Part shown: one piece after another, positions 17,418 through 26,093 of the stretch
Layout: every line of letters starts with the position of its first letter
Position numbering within the stretch: position 1 is the first letter of the stretch
DNA from: Bacteroidales bacterium
Lineage (GTDB): Bacteria; Bacteroidota; Bacteroidia; Bacteroidales; VadinHA17
NCBI GenBank assembly: GCA_022865305.1
Contig: JALHSP010000056.1
Coordinates: 62,001-126,000, forward strand
DNA: 64,000 nt
Direction: 5' to 3'
Notes under the pieces: model-generated
The model's database searches: none
What the model was told of the DNA's origin: nothing
The model's input: only the letters and a program-made list of their open reading frames with translations
Made by a program: the position numbers and the translations under genes

Positions 17418-19649
17418 ATGGATATAAAAAAAATTATACACCAGCATAAACAGATCTGCTCATTGATTTCTGAGAAGAGAATTAAGCAAAGCCTTGATAT
17501 TCTTGCTGATATGATGACCGGAGCTTCAACAGGCGATTTACGTGATGAGTATGACAACGTAGTTATGACCTACAGGAATATGCTCTCTTATACAATTGAA
17601 GGGATTAATGATCCTGAACGCAATAAGGTTTATCTTAAACTCATTCAGTCAATTCTTGGACTTTCAGACAGGGTAATACAGGACATATTGTCACATAATT
17701 CGGGATGGAATACGTATTGGGTTAAGCAGCAGGCAGAAAAGGAACAGAAGCTAAGTGGCAGGACTATAGTGGAAACAGTAGATGACCTGATGTTCAAATC
17801 AGAACTCGATGAGTGGTTAAAACTGAGCAATGAGTTTAATCCCAATCCGGAATCAGAAATAGCAAAAAAGCATAAACAGCTCATAAAAAACATCTTTAAT
17901 CATCTCTGGCTGACCGACTATTATGGTGACGCAGAGGAGAGTCTTATAAAAATCATTCTGAATTCCGGGAAATTCAGATGGTACGAAACCAGTATTTTTA
18001 CCACTGCGATTACTTTAAGCTCACTTAGAACATGGCAATCTGACAAGCTTTTACATCTGACAGATATTTATGAATCAGGGCAGGAACAGGTAATGGAAAG
18101 GGCACTTTCCGGGCTGATTCTGAACCTGCATTATTATAACGGGAGGATATTGTTATATCCCGAAATCAGTGAAAGAGTGAGCCAATTGAGTAAATTAAGC
18201 ATGTTCCGGGAGCACTGCAGGATAATTGTTCTCCAGACAATCAGATCGCGTGAGACAGAAAAGCTGAGCAGAAAGCTTCACGAAGAGATTTTACCCCAGG
18301 TTGCAAAGCTGAGGCCGAGAATTGAGGATAAACTTGATCTGGACAACATTCTCCCTAAAGATAAAAGTGAAGAAAAAAATCCTGACTGGTCAGAAATGTT
18401 CAGCGGTTCTGAGGAGATATTCAAAACAATGGAAGAGCTCACAAAGCTGCAGATGGAGGGTGCTGATGTTTATATGTCAGCTTTTGCTAATCTGAAGCAC
18501 TTTGATTTCTTCAAGGATTTCCAGAACTGGTTTATCCCGTTTTATCCCGACCATGAAGTTGTTGATGAGATCTTCAGGGATGAAGTGCTCGGTCCCGGCA
18601 CCAATGAGCTGGCCGAAGCAATGTACAAGACTCCTTTCATCTGTAATTCTGACAAATACTCACTTATTCTTAACCTGAAATATCTTCCTTCGTCGCAGAA
18701 AAGCATGATGCTTAAAGTGTTCCGCATGGAGCTTGAAGGACTGCAGCAGTTGGATGACGATGATTCGGTTACTGATCCGACCAGGAAATTCAGGATCAAT
18801 GTCACTCAATACCTTCAGGATATTTACAGGTTTTTCAAGCTATCACCTTACAAAAGAGAATTTGAGGACATTTTTACCGGCAAGCTCGATATTTACAATT
18901 CCGAGTTTTTCAGGATGACATGTAATGCACCGGACGCGGAAGCCGGACTTGCAGACTATTTCTTCAGCAAAGATTTTTATGATGATGCTCTTACACTCTA
19001 CCTCAGGCAGGCAAAAGAGAAACCCGATGACGCCCAGCTTTATGAAAAGATTGGTTATTGCTACCAGGAGGGAGTTGACTATGAGTCGGCTCTCAAGTAT
19101 TACATGAGAGCGGAGTTAATCGACAGAAAAGCATGGACTATTAAGAAAATAGGATTATGTCTTCGCCGGCTGGAAAGAACCGATGAAGCCCTTAAGTATT
19201 ACCTTCAGGCATGTGATATGGAACCTGAGAACATTCATACTGAAATAATGACAGCACATTGTTATCTTGATCTTAAGGAGTATGAACAGGCATTAAAGCA
19301 TTATTTCAGGATTGAGTATAATGATCCGGGTAACCTTAAGATACTTAGACCTATAGCATACTGCTATTTTGCTTTAGGCAGATTTGATGATTCCGAAAAA
19401 TATTATGAACGGTTGTCCACAGGTAAACTAAATGCACATGACCTTATTAACATGGGCCACCTGGCTCTTTGCAAGGGTAACAAGAAGGAGGCTATTGACC
19501 TTTACAGGCAAAGCATCATAAGTGGTGAATTATCAAAAGAAAAATTCATGGCAATTTTTGCAGAGGACCGTCATTTACTGATTTCACTGGGTGTCAATGC
19601 CGATGACCTCCCTATTTTGCTTGATTATCTCTTATTTATTGTCGGGTAG
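17418..19649 (+). CDS. Large tetratricopeptide-repeat protein of unknown function
   Basis: This protein of about 743 residues has no signal peptide and looks cytosolic. Residues 1-500 are helical and acidic, with no family I recognise. From about residue 500 there are at least five tandem TPR units (DDALTLYLRQAKEKPDDA, ESALKYYMRAELIDRKA, DEALKYYLQACDMEPEN and similar), a scaffold for protein-protein contacts. The ATG at 17418 is preferred over the TTG at 17415, with AAGGA just upstream. The 3' end overlaps the convergent periplasmic-protein gene by 18 bases. The function is unknown; a role as an assembly platform is inference from the repeats only. Confidence 0.8.
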   Translation: MDIKKIIHQHKQICSLISEKRIKQSLDILADMMTGASTGDLRDEYDNVVMTYRNMLSYTIEGINDPERNKVYLKLIQSILGLSDRVIQDILSHNSGWNTYWVKQQAEKEQKLSGRTIVETVDDLMFKSELDEWLKLSNEFNPNPESEIAKKHKQLIKNIFNHLWLTDYYGDAEESLIKIILNSGKFRWYETSIFTTAITLSSLRTWQSDKLLHLTDIYESGQEQVMERALSGLILNLHYYNGRILLYPEISERVSQLSKLSMFREHCRIIVLQTIRSRETEKLSRKLHEEILPQVAKLRPRIEDKLDLDNILPKDKSEEKNPDWSEMFSGSEEIFKTMEELTKLQMEGADVYMSAFANLKHFDFFKDFQNWFIPFYPDHEVVDEIFRDEVLGPGTNELAEAMYKTPFICNSDKYSLILNLKYLPSSQKSMMLKVFRMELEGLQQLDDDDSVTDPTRKFRINVTQYLQDIYRFFKLSPYKREFEDIFTGKLDIYNSEFFRMTCNAPDAEAGLADYFFSKDFYDDALTLYLRQAKEKPDDAQLYEKIGYCYQEGVDYESALKYYMRAELIDRKAWTIKKIGLCLRRLERTDEALKYYLQACDMEPENIHTEIMTAHCYLDLKEYEQALKHYFRIEYNDPGNLKILRPIAYCYFALGRFDDSEKYYERLSTGKLNAHDLINMGHLALCKGNKKEAIDLYRQSIISGELSKEKFMAIFAEDRHLLISLGVNADDLPILLDYLLFIVG

Positions 19650-20135
19650 AATGGTTGTATCCGGTGGACGATCATCTGGCGGACGATCACCGGGGAATGG
19701 CCTTCGATCAAATCCAGGTCTGTCCCTTCTGTAGTTTCTGGTGTCAAGAGAATCATCATCACGGTTTTTTCTGTTCTGTCTGATCATTTCCTGACGGCGG
19801 TCATCTATTTCTTTAAGCCTGGCAAGTTGTTCTTTCGTCAGCTTCGAATCGAGTTCCTTTCTGAACTCTTTCATATTTGAATCAAGCTCTTTTCTGAAAT
19901 TACCCTGAAGCTCACTATTGATCTTTGCATACCTGGTCAGGATTTTTTCAATTTCTGCTTTCTGTTTTTCATCGGGCTGAATCGTTTTATAAAATCCCTC
20001 CCTGAAGCGTTCTTCAGAGAAATACAATCTAACAGGTTTCAGCTTGTTAAATCTGATTTGAGCAGATGTAAGCATCCCAAGTATAAATCCTATCACCAGG
20101 GTAATAACTACGAGTAAAACTGGTCTTGCTTTCAT
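19632..20135 (-). CDS. Membrane-anchored periplasmic Spy/CpxP-like helical protein
   Basis: This 167-residue protein has one N-terminal hydrophobic segment (LLVVITLVIGFILGMLTSA), likely an uncleaved anchor. A charged helical region with LTKEQLARLKEIDDRR follows, reminiscent of Spy/CpxP-type periplasmic sensors and chaperones. The C-terminal tail is rich in Arg, Asp and Pro (RRDRPGFDRRPFPGDRPP). It is the last gene of the leftward sigma factor/anti-sigma/periplasmic trio, with 11 bases separating it from the putative anti-sigma gene. By position it may sense envelope or metal stress. Homology is weak and the assignment rests on architecture. Confidence 0.65.
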   Translation of the reverse strand: MKARPVLLVVITLVIGFILGMLTSAQIRFNKLKPVRLYFSEERFREGFYKTIQPDEKQKAEIEKILTRYAKINSELQGNFRKELDSNMKEFRKELDSKLTKEQLARLKEIDDRRQEMIRQNRKNRDDDSLDTRNYRRDRPGFDRRPFPGDRPPDDRPPDTTILPDNK

Positions 20136-20146
20136 GTGTTGTAAAA

Positions 20147-20500
20147 TTAATTACCGGTTAAAAGGCATACAATACTTTCATCATAACTGTCGCCTAATCC
20201 CAGGAAAGAATTAAATGAAATTGAGCCTTCCATCAGGAATATTGATATCAGCAATACAACGATAGCCGCGACTCCTGTCAGTGCAACACGGTAGAAGGCA
20301 GAGTTAAGGTTTCTGACAAATTCTGTCTGGCGGACTATTGTCACTCCGGCTTTAAATATTTTGTCAATTACTCTGTCGCTAAATCCTTTGCTGAAATCAT
20401 AAGAGACACCTTCTTCTTCCAGTTTTCTGGCGATCTCTTCCGGAGCAGCATCAACATCCATTGAGCCGATAATGAGTTTTTTTATCTCTGAAGGTTTCAT
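20147..20500 (-). CDS. Small single-pass membrane protein, putative anti-sigma factor
   Basis: This 117-residue protein has a soluble N-terminal part of about 75 residues and one hydrophobic segment (VALTGVAAIVVLLISIFLMEG), with a short C-terminal tail. Its start is 5 bases after the sigma factor stop, the usual place for an anti-sigma factor. No zinc anti-sigma HxxxCxxC motif is visible, so it would be a non-canonical type. It may instead be a small membrane partner of unknown role. The regulatory function is inferred from position and topology. Confidence 0.6.
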   Translation of the reverse strand: MKPSEIKKLIIGSMDVDAAPEEIARKLEEEGVSYDFSKGFSDRVIDKIFKAGVTIVRQTEFVRNLNSAFYRVALTGVAAIVVLLISIFLMEGSISFNSFLGLGDSYDESIVCLLTGN

Positions 20501-20505
20501 ATAAA

Positions 20506-21066
20506 TTATAGTTTTTCTAATATTCCTTTTAATTGATCCTGAGCTCTTGAAAGTCGTGAAAGTACTGTCCCCAGTGGCAGATTAAGGATTTCAGCAGTCT
20601 CTTTTGTCGAATAACCCTGCAGCATTCTCATCGTTACAATAATCCGGAACTTGGGATCTATTCTCATTAATGCCTTATTAACTATTTCCGATGCTTCCCT
20701 TCTTTCTTCATTTTCATGATCAGCAACTTCAAATTCATACATTTCACTATTCCCTTTCTGTGAAAACATAGAGAAAAACCGTTTTCTTCTCTTTATCTCA
20801 TTCAGTGTGAGGTTAACTGCTATTCTCTGTATGTATGTTGACAGTTTTGCCTCGCCCCTGAATTCGGACAATGAATGGTACAGTTTTATAAATACCTCCT
20901 GTCCGATGTCTTCTGCAAAAACCGAATCGCCAAGCATCCCTTTGACTGTACGTGCCACCATCTTCTGGTACCGTTTGACAATTTCCCCGAAAGCCAGCTT
21001 ATCGCCACCGAGTGATGCCTTAACAAGTTCATTTTCTTCAGTCTGCCTGTACGATCCGATGATCAT
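20506..21066 (-). CDS. ECF-type RNA polymerase sigma factor
   Basis: This 186-residue extracytoplasmic-function sigma factor has a region 2 domain (FGEIVKRYQKMVARTVKGML, then AEDIGQEVFIKLYHSLSEFRG). Its region 4 carries a helix-turn-helix (GYSTKETAEILNLPLGTVLSRLSRAQDQL). The start chosen is the ATG at 21066 because AAAGGAG, an unusually strong Shine-Dalgarno sequence for this phylum, ends 4 bases before it. A TTG six codons upstream is less likely. It heads an operon with a small membrane protein and a Spy/CpxP-like periplasmic protein, suggesting envelope-stress signalling. A perfect inverted repeat at 21109-21128 may be its operator. Confidence 0.93.
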   Translation of the reverse strand: MIIGSYRQTEENELVKASLGGDKLAFGEIVKRYQKMVARTVKGMLGDSVFAEDIGQEVFIKLYHSLSEFRGEAKLSTYIQRIAVNLTLNEIKRRKRFFSMFSQKGNSEMYEFEVADHENEERREASEIVNKALMRIDPKFRIIVTMRMLQGYSTKETAEILNLPLGTVLSRLSRAQDQLKGILEKL

Positions 21067-21108
21067 TGTACTCCTTTTAGACAATATCCGAGTTGTTATT
21101 ATTCCCGA

Positions 21109-21128
21109 ATGTTAATTTTTATTAACAT
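21109..21128. promoter_or_regulatory. Inverted repeat upstream of the ECF sigma gene
   Basis: ATGTTAAT and ATTAACAT form a perfect 8-base inverted repeat around TTTT, 42 bases upstream of the sigma ATG and 42 bases after the stop of the LysM gene. It lacks a T-run on either side, so an operator is more likely than a terminator. No binding protein can be named. Confidence 0.5.
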
Positions 21129-21170
21129 AAATCATTTCCTGAAGAAATATCCGGAAATTTTATTAGAAAA

Positions 21171-23147
21171 TCATTCCTGCACAAGAGGATCCTCCCTGAC
21201 AAGTTTTACTTCATAATCCTTTGTATATCTGACAAGAAACAGTTTCTGATTCTCTAATCCGTCATTATTGCTTTTCCGTACAAAATCAAATTCAGTATGC
21301 AACAGGTCAGGATTATGGATTTCGGGATGTAAAACGAAATCTTTCCCATGGATGGCCAGTCCGCTCAAAAAGTAATAAGTAATATCATATCCATTCCATG
21401 CATAACTCTCTTCAAAAGGTTCTGTCAGGAACATTTTTCTGAAATCGGAATTGAATTGCCTGATGTCCCTCTTTTTGTAATCAATCCAATAAGGAGAATA
21501 TATCATAATATCAAGATCGAAAAAATACTTCGGATCAAGATTATCAAGGCCTCTTATTGCCGGATATCCAAATACCTTTATATCAAATCTCCTCATCAGG
21601 GCATGAATATCCTGCATTGCTTCGCTGATTATAGCACGATCTTCAGAAGCAATAATTACCACGTTTCCTGTACTTTCAGAAAGAGCATGGCTAAGCCTGT
21701 TTATTGAATCATTATCAAATGCCGATCTGCTGTAGAAAAAGAATTCTTTGAACATGATCTCTTCATAAGGGAGCCTGCTACTAAGTTCGGTAATAATCTT
21801 ATCCTTAAAATTCTTCACATCCTGGTCTGCTCCGGCTGTATCGGAATGAATAAACACAAAATTATGGTCAGGAAATTCGCTTGCTTTTATTGCCAGGTAA
21901 TTCTGGGCAACTTCAAGTGATGAATTTGCAATGAAAAGATACGGATTATCGATAAGAACAGAATTATTAAGAAGAGCTACAGGTGATACAACGGGAATTT
22001 TCATCTTACCTGCATAGGCAGCAACAATTGCCAGGTTATACGAATATATCGGTCCGATTATCAGATCCATTTCATCCAGATCCCCTGACATAATAAGTCT
22101 TGTCAGCTCAATAGTATCACTTTTAATATCATAAACGTGTATGTTAATATCCAGTCCGAGGGAACGAAGGGTGTCTGCTGCGAGTAATATCCCTTCGTAC
22201 ATTTCAATGAAGCCTATGCTCCTTGAATAGATCCATTCTTCATCTCTGGGAACAAGTTTCATGATCCTTTTACCCTTGACCCATTTCGAAGAATCAATAT
22301 CTGTCCTTTCTGCATTTTCCTTCAGATAAAATGGAAGAAGAACCGCAACATCAAATGAACCTTCAAGGTTTCTGACAGGTGTATAACCTTCAGGGCGTTC
22401 CCATACAATTACTGAATCCCCTGTGGCAACAACCACAGTATCAACCTTAACAGGTTCTATACCTGGTGTTTCAGCTATCTTAGCGACAGGTATTCTCAAA
22501 TAGTCACCAACCTGGGGAAACCTGATATCCCTGTTTTCTTTCCTTAGTTGCCTCACAGTAAGTCCGTACTTCCCGGCAATCGAAGACATTGATTCACCTC
22601 TTACAACTTTATGAAAAATGTACTTTGAGTCCAGTACTGCAAAATCTTGTTTTTCAGTCATAAAAGCTTTCCTCGGGACAGCTATTTCCGCACCAACCGG
22701 TAATTTATTAATATCGATGCCAGGATTACTTAATATTATGTCATTCTCCGATACGCCATATGACTTTGACAGGAAATAAACAGTCTCCCCCGGTTGCAGG
22801 TTATGATAGATATATTTACTTTCATCCCGCCGCGGCTTCACAGTAGCAGCCGGGGGAACGTCAGGTTCCTTAACCGAGCTGACAGGTATCCTGAGCGACT
22901 GACCTTCATTAACGCCAAAAACTGCCGGAGGATTTTCCCTTGTCAGTTCTTCAACAGTAATACCATAAGCTTTTGAAATTGAATAAGCCGTTTCACCCTT
23001 TTTTACAAGATGAAGGTAATACGCGATCCCTGAAATGATGATTTTCTCTTTTGATCTTTCAACAACGACCTGGGAATCGACAGGAACGGAGATGATTAAA
23101 AGAAGAATTACGGCAAGCAGATTCCTGCAACAGATTTTAATATTCAT
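21171..23147 (-). CDS. Triple-LysM protein fused to a type 1 periplasmic binding fold
   Basis: This exported protein of 658 residues begins at the ATG at 23147. That start gives a compact signal peptide (MNIKICCRNLLAVILLL to SQ) and avoids overlapping purC, unlike a start 16 codons upstream. Three LysM domains follow: YYLHLVKKGETAYSISKAYG, YHNLQPGETVYFLSKSYG and FHKVVRGESMSSIAGKYG. LysM domains bind N-acetylglucosamine-containing chains such as peptidoglycan. From about residue 255 (FDVAVLLPFYLKEN) to the end it resembles substrate-binding proteins of the Leu/Ile/Val or receptor type. No transporter genes are adjacent. The combination suggests a wall-bound receptor or a cell-envelope biogenesis protein. 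Confidence 0.85.
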   Translation of the reverse strand: MNIKICCRNLLAVILLLIISVPVDSQVVVERSKEKIIISGIAYYLHLVKKGETAYSISKAYGITVEELTRENPPAVFGVNEGQSLRIPVSSVKEPDVPPAATVKPRRDESKYIYHNLQPGETVYFLSKSYGVSENDIILSNPGIDINKLPVGAEIAVPRKAFMTEKQDFAVLDSKYIFHKVVRGESMSSIAGKYGLTVRQLRKENRDIRFPQVGDYLRIPVAKIAETPGIEPVKVDTVVVATGDSVIVWERPEGYTPVRNLEGSFDVAVLLPFYLKENAERTDIDSSKWVKGKRIMKLVPRDEEWIYSRSIGFIEMYEGILLAADTLRSLGLDINIHVYDIKSDTIELTRLIMSGDLDEMDLIIGPIYSYNLAIVAAYAGKMKIPVVSPVALLNNSVLIDNPYLFIANSSLEVAQNYLAIKASEFPDHNFVFIHSDTAGADQDVKNFKDKIITELSSRLPYEEIMFKEFFFYSRSAFDNDSINRLSHALSESTGNVVIIASEDRAIISEAMQDIHALMRRFDIKVFGYPAIRGLDNLDPKYFFDLDIMIYSPYWIDYKKRDIRQFNSDFRKMFLTEPFEESYAWNGYDITYYFLSGLAIHGKDFVLHPEIHNPDLLHTEFDFVRKSNNDGLENQKLFLVRYTKDYEVKLVREDPLVQE

Positions 23148-23154
23148 TATTATT

Positions 23155-24108
23155 TTATTTGAAGTTCTCCAGGAATACCCTGCAATTTGTTTCAATCCTT
23201 TCAGAAATATTTGAAATATCTGCTTTCAGAAATTTCTCACCTGTTATTTTCTCATATAATTCTATATATCTGGCAGACACTTCATTAACAAAACTGTCAG
23301 TCATTTCCGGTATCTTTTGCCCGGCTTTTCCCTGGAATCCGTTAGCCATAAGCCATTCTCTTACAAATTCCTTTGACAATTGTTTCTGAGGAAGGCTTTT
23401 ATCAAACCTTTCCTGATACCCTTCCGCGTAAAAATACCTTGAAGAATCAGGAGTAGTTATCTCATCGATGAGATATATTTTACCATCCTTCTTGCCAAAT
23501 TCATATTTTGTATCAACAAGAATCAGGCCATGTGCAGCAGCTATTTCTGACCCTCTTATGAATACTTCCAATGTATATTTTTCAATCATATCATACTCTT
23601 TCTCAGGGATCAATCCTCTTTTAATTATCTCTTCCCGAGAGATATCCTCATCATGACTGCCATGTTCAGCCTTGGTGGTTGGGGTGATTATTGGCTGGGG
23701 GAAACGCTGGTGCTCTTTCATGCCACCAGGAACAGGGATTCCGCATATTTCTCTTGCACCGGCTTTATATGTACGCCATGAACTCCCTGTAAGATAGGCT
23801 CTGACAATCATTTCAACAGGATAAGGTTCACATTTATACCCGAATGCCACATTGGGATCCGGAGTAGCAATTATCCAGCTGGGCACAATGTCTTTTGTAG
23901 CATCAAGGCTTTTTGATGCTATCTGATTCAGTACCTGACCCTTATAAGGAATTCCTTTTGGCAAAACAACATCAAAAGCCGATATCCTGTCCGAAACTAC
24001 CATCAGCAGGTAATCATCATTTATATTATACACATCTCTCACCTTTCCCTTATAAACACCTTTCTGACCGGGAAAATTATAATTTGAACTAAGTATTACT
24101 TTTGTCAT
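23155..24108 (-). CDS. purC: Phosphoribosylaminoimidazole-succinocarboxamide synthase
   Basis: This 317-residue enzyme joins aspartate to CAIR with ATP to give SAICAR in purine biosynthesis. Recognisable segments are [21 protein letters not shown] at the N-terminus, [20 protein letters not shown] and [20 protein letters not shown]. The last two contain the substrate- and ATP-binding residues of the family. The length matches the longer form found in Bacteroidota. It lies 7 bases before the LysM protein gene on the same strand, so the two are probably co-transcribed. Confidence 0.97.
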   Translation of the reverse strand: MTKVILSSNYNFPGQKGVYKGKVRDVYNINDDYLLMVVSDRISAFDVVLPKGIPYKGQVLNQIASKSLDATKDIVPSWIIATPDPNVAFGYKCEPYPVEMIVRAYLTGSSWRTYKAGAREICGIPVPGGMKEHQRFPQPIITPTTKAEHGSHDEDISREEIIKRGLIPEKEYDMIEKYTLEVFIRGSEIAAAHGLILVDTKYEFGKKDGKIYLIDEITTPDSSRYFYAEGYQERFDKSLPQKQLSKEFVREWLMANGFQGKAGQKIPEMTDSFVNEVSARYIELYEKITGEKFLKADISNISERIETNCRVFLENFK

Positions 24109-24165
24109 TAATTTATTATTGTTTTCTTCCTCTGTGGAACTCTGTCAATTACTCCCGCGTTTTAT

Positions 24166-24189
24166 CCCCCCTTCAGGGGGGCTGGGGGT
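24166..24189. repeat. G/C-rich palindromic element overlapping the end of phoH
   Basis: CCCCCC, TTCA and GGGGGG form a hairpin, followed by CTGGGGGTG. The leftward phoH gene reads into it, so its last residues (HPQPP) and TGA stop are encoded by the element. It belongs to the same dispersed family as the copies near 26.9, 53.0, 55.9 and 63.6 kb. Confidence 0.7.
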
Positions 24190-25141
24190 GTATTTCTTTT
24201 TCTTCCTTATCATAAGCTCTTACAATTTTCTTAACCAGATTATGACGTACAATATCCCGCTCATCAAATTTTATTATTGATATCCCTTCAATACCCGAAA
24301 GGATGCGCATTGCCTGAAGGAGTCCCGATTCATTTTTCCTTGGAAGATCGATCTGTGTCGTATCTCCTGTCATTATGAATTTCGAGTTGATGCCCATCCG
24401 CGTAAGAAACATCTTAAGCTGGCTTATTGTAGCGTTTTGTGCTTCATCAAGAATTACGAAAGCGTTTTCGAGAGTTCTTCCTCTCATAAATGCGAGCGGA
24501 GCAATTTGTATGGTGCCATCTTCGATCCATGTTTCAAGCTTTTTAAATGGCAGCATATCATGAAGAGCATCGTATAATGGCTGCAGGTATGGATCAAGCT
24601 TTTCCTTCATATCTCCCGGAAGGAACCCGAGCCGTTCACCAGCTTCAACAGCAGGCCGTGTAAGTACAATCTTCTTTACCTCTCTTTCTTTTAATGCCCT
24701 CACAGCCAAGGCTATAGAAGTATATGTTTTACCGGTCCCTGCCGGTCCGTCAGCTATAATAAGATCATTTAGCCTATATTCATTGACCAAAAGCAACTGA
24801 TTTACCGTTCGTGCACGGACAGGCTTTCCGCTGGTTCCAAAAACCAGAACCTGTTCAAAATCACCACTTGAAGCCGATTTCATATGTTCCTCATCAAAGA
24901 AATACTTCTCTATATCCTGTTCATCAAGGCGGTGATATTTCCGGTAATATTCAATAATGTCGTTAAACTTCTCAGCAAAAACTGTAATCTCTGATTCCTC
25001 TCCCATGCATTTTAACTCATTGCCCCGGGAAAGTATTTTAATTTTAGGGAAAAAACTACGGATTTTGTCAAGCAAAGAGTTATTTATGCCGAAGAATACG
25101 ACAGGATCTATATCCTCAAGAAAAATTACTATCTCTGTCAT
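24173..25141 (-). CDS. PhoH family ATPase
   Basis: This 322-residue cytosolic P-loop ATPase is of the PhoH type, often linked to RNA metabolism; the precise role is unsettled. The N-terminal part (residues 1-105) carries the small KH-like/PhoH N-terminal region. The Walker A motif is GPAGTGKTYTSIALAVRAL and the Walker B region is AFVILDEAQNA. Downstream TRMGINSKFIMTGDTTQIDLP is the conserved sensor segment. Its last five residues and stop codon come from a palindromic repeat element. It is divergent from the SAM-hydroxide adenosyltransferase-like gene. Confidence 0.93.
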   Translation of the reverse strand: MTEIVIFLEDIDPVVFFGINNSLLDKIRSFFPKIKILSRGNELKCMGEESEITVFAEKFNDIIEYYRKYHRLDEQDIEKYFFDEEHMKSASSGDFEQVLVFGTSGKPVRARTVNQLLLVNEYRLNDLIIADGPAGTGKTYTSIALAVRALKEREVKKIVLTRPAVEAGERLGFLPGDMKEKLDPYLQPLYDALHDMLPFKKLETWIEDGTIQIAPLAFMRGRTLENAFVILDEAQNATISQLKMFLTRMGINSKFIMTGDTTQIDLPRKNESGLLQAMRILSGIEGISIIKFDERDIVRHNLVKKIVRAYDKEEKEIHPQPP

Positions 25142-25190
25142 TAAATCTTAACAGTTTTTGACATGATCGTTCTTTTATCATTTTTAACCG

Positions 25191-25202
25191 TTAACCGGTT
25201 AA
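25191..25202. promoter_or_regulatory. Palindrome between phoH and the divergent gene
   Basis: TTAACCGGTTAA is a perfect 12-base palindrome in the 145-base divergent intergenic region, preceded by a half-copy TTAACCG. It is a candidate operator for either direction. A -7-like TATCTTTG at 25262-25269 faces the rightward gene. Confidence 0.4.
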
Positions 25203-25286
25203 AAGTTTATAAATATTATCCTATGAAAGTTACAAAGTAAGTTTATTTTTCTTTAGAAGATTATCTTTGCTTTAAGTTTTTTCCCT

Positions 25287-26081
25287 ATGCCTGTAATTAC
25301 ATTAACAACAGAATGGAAACCGGATGATATCTATGCAGGAATCATAAAAGGGAAATTATGCTGTTTGTGCCCGGGAGCTACGATAATTGATAATAGCTTC
25401 AATATTCCCGCCCTGAATATTTCTCATGCATCATTTGTTATAAGAAATACTTACAATAATTATCCTAAAGGCACAATACACATAATATGTATTCATACAG
25501 AAGCAAATAAAGAACAGGAATATCTTATTGTGAGGGCTAAGGATCATTTCTTTATCGGGACTGACAACGGTATCTTTAACCTTATTCTTAATTCAGATCC
25601 TGATGAAGTGATAAGTATCGATCATAAGAAGGATGCAGATGAGCTTGATATTTATGCAAAAGCTGCTTCGGATCTGCTGTCAGGAAAGAAACCGGCCGAT
25701 CTGGGGAAACCTCTGAAAAACATTTATGAACGTCTTCCTTTGAGAGCGACAATAGATAAAGATGTTATTATTGGCAGCATAATTTTCATTGATTCATATG
25801 GTAATGCGATCTCCAACATTACCAGGGAGGTGTTTTACAGGGTTTTTGAAAATAGAAAATACCGCATCCTTGTTCAGAGCAATAAGAACTACATTGATCA
25901 GATATCGCAAAAATATAGCGATCTGCCTGTTGGTGAGATGCTTGCAAGGTTTAATTCGCTCGATCTGCTTGAAATATCAATTAACGGAGCCAATGTTTCT
26001 GAGTTACTCAGTCTTTCAATTGGTTCAGTTGTCAGGATCGATCTGGCAACCAAAGCTCCTTCTCCCAACCGCTTGTTTTAA
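25287..26081 (+). CDS. SAM hydroxide adenosyltransferase/chlorinase-like protein (DUF62)
   Basis: This 264-residue protein matches the family that hydrolyses S-adenosylmethionine to adenosine and methionine (relatives of SAM-dependent chlorinase and fluorinase). Family landmarks are the start ITLTTEW, the glycine-rich HFFIGTDNGIFNLIL and SIIFIDSYGNAISNI. The usual early TDFG reads TEWK here. The segment that normally carries the catalytic Asp (VDPG or VD-like) reads CIHTEANKE, so the canonical Asp appears replaced by His. The protein may be a diverged subgroup with altered activity. The start is the only ATG close to the -7-like box. It lies 12 bases before mazG. Confidence 0.8.
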   Translation: MPVITLTTEWKPDDIYAGIIKGKLCCLCPGATIIDNSFNIPALNISHASFVIRNTYNNYPKGTIHIICIHTEANKEQEYLIVRAKDHFFIGTDNGIFNLILNSDPDEVISIDHKKDADELDIYAKAASDLLSGKKPADLGKPLKNIYERLPLRATIDKDVIIGSIIFIDSYGNAISNITREVFYRVFENRKYRILVQSNKNYIDQISQKYSDLPVGEMLARFNSLDLLEISINGANVSELLSLSIGSVVRIDLATKAPSPNRLF

Positions 26082-26093
26082 AACCAGTAAAAT

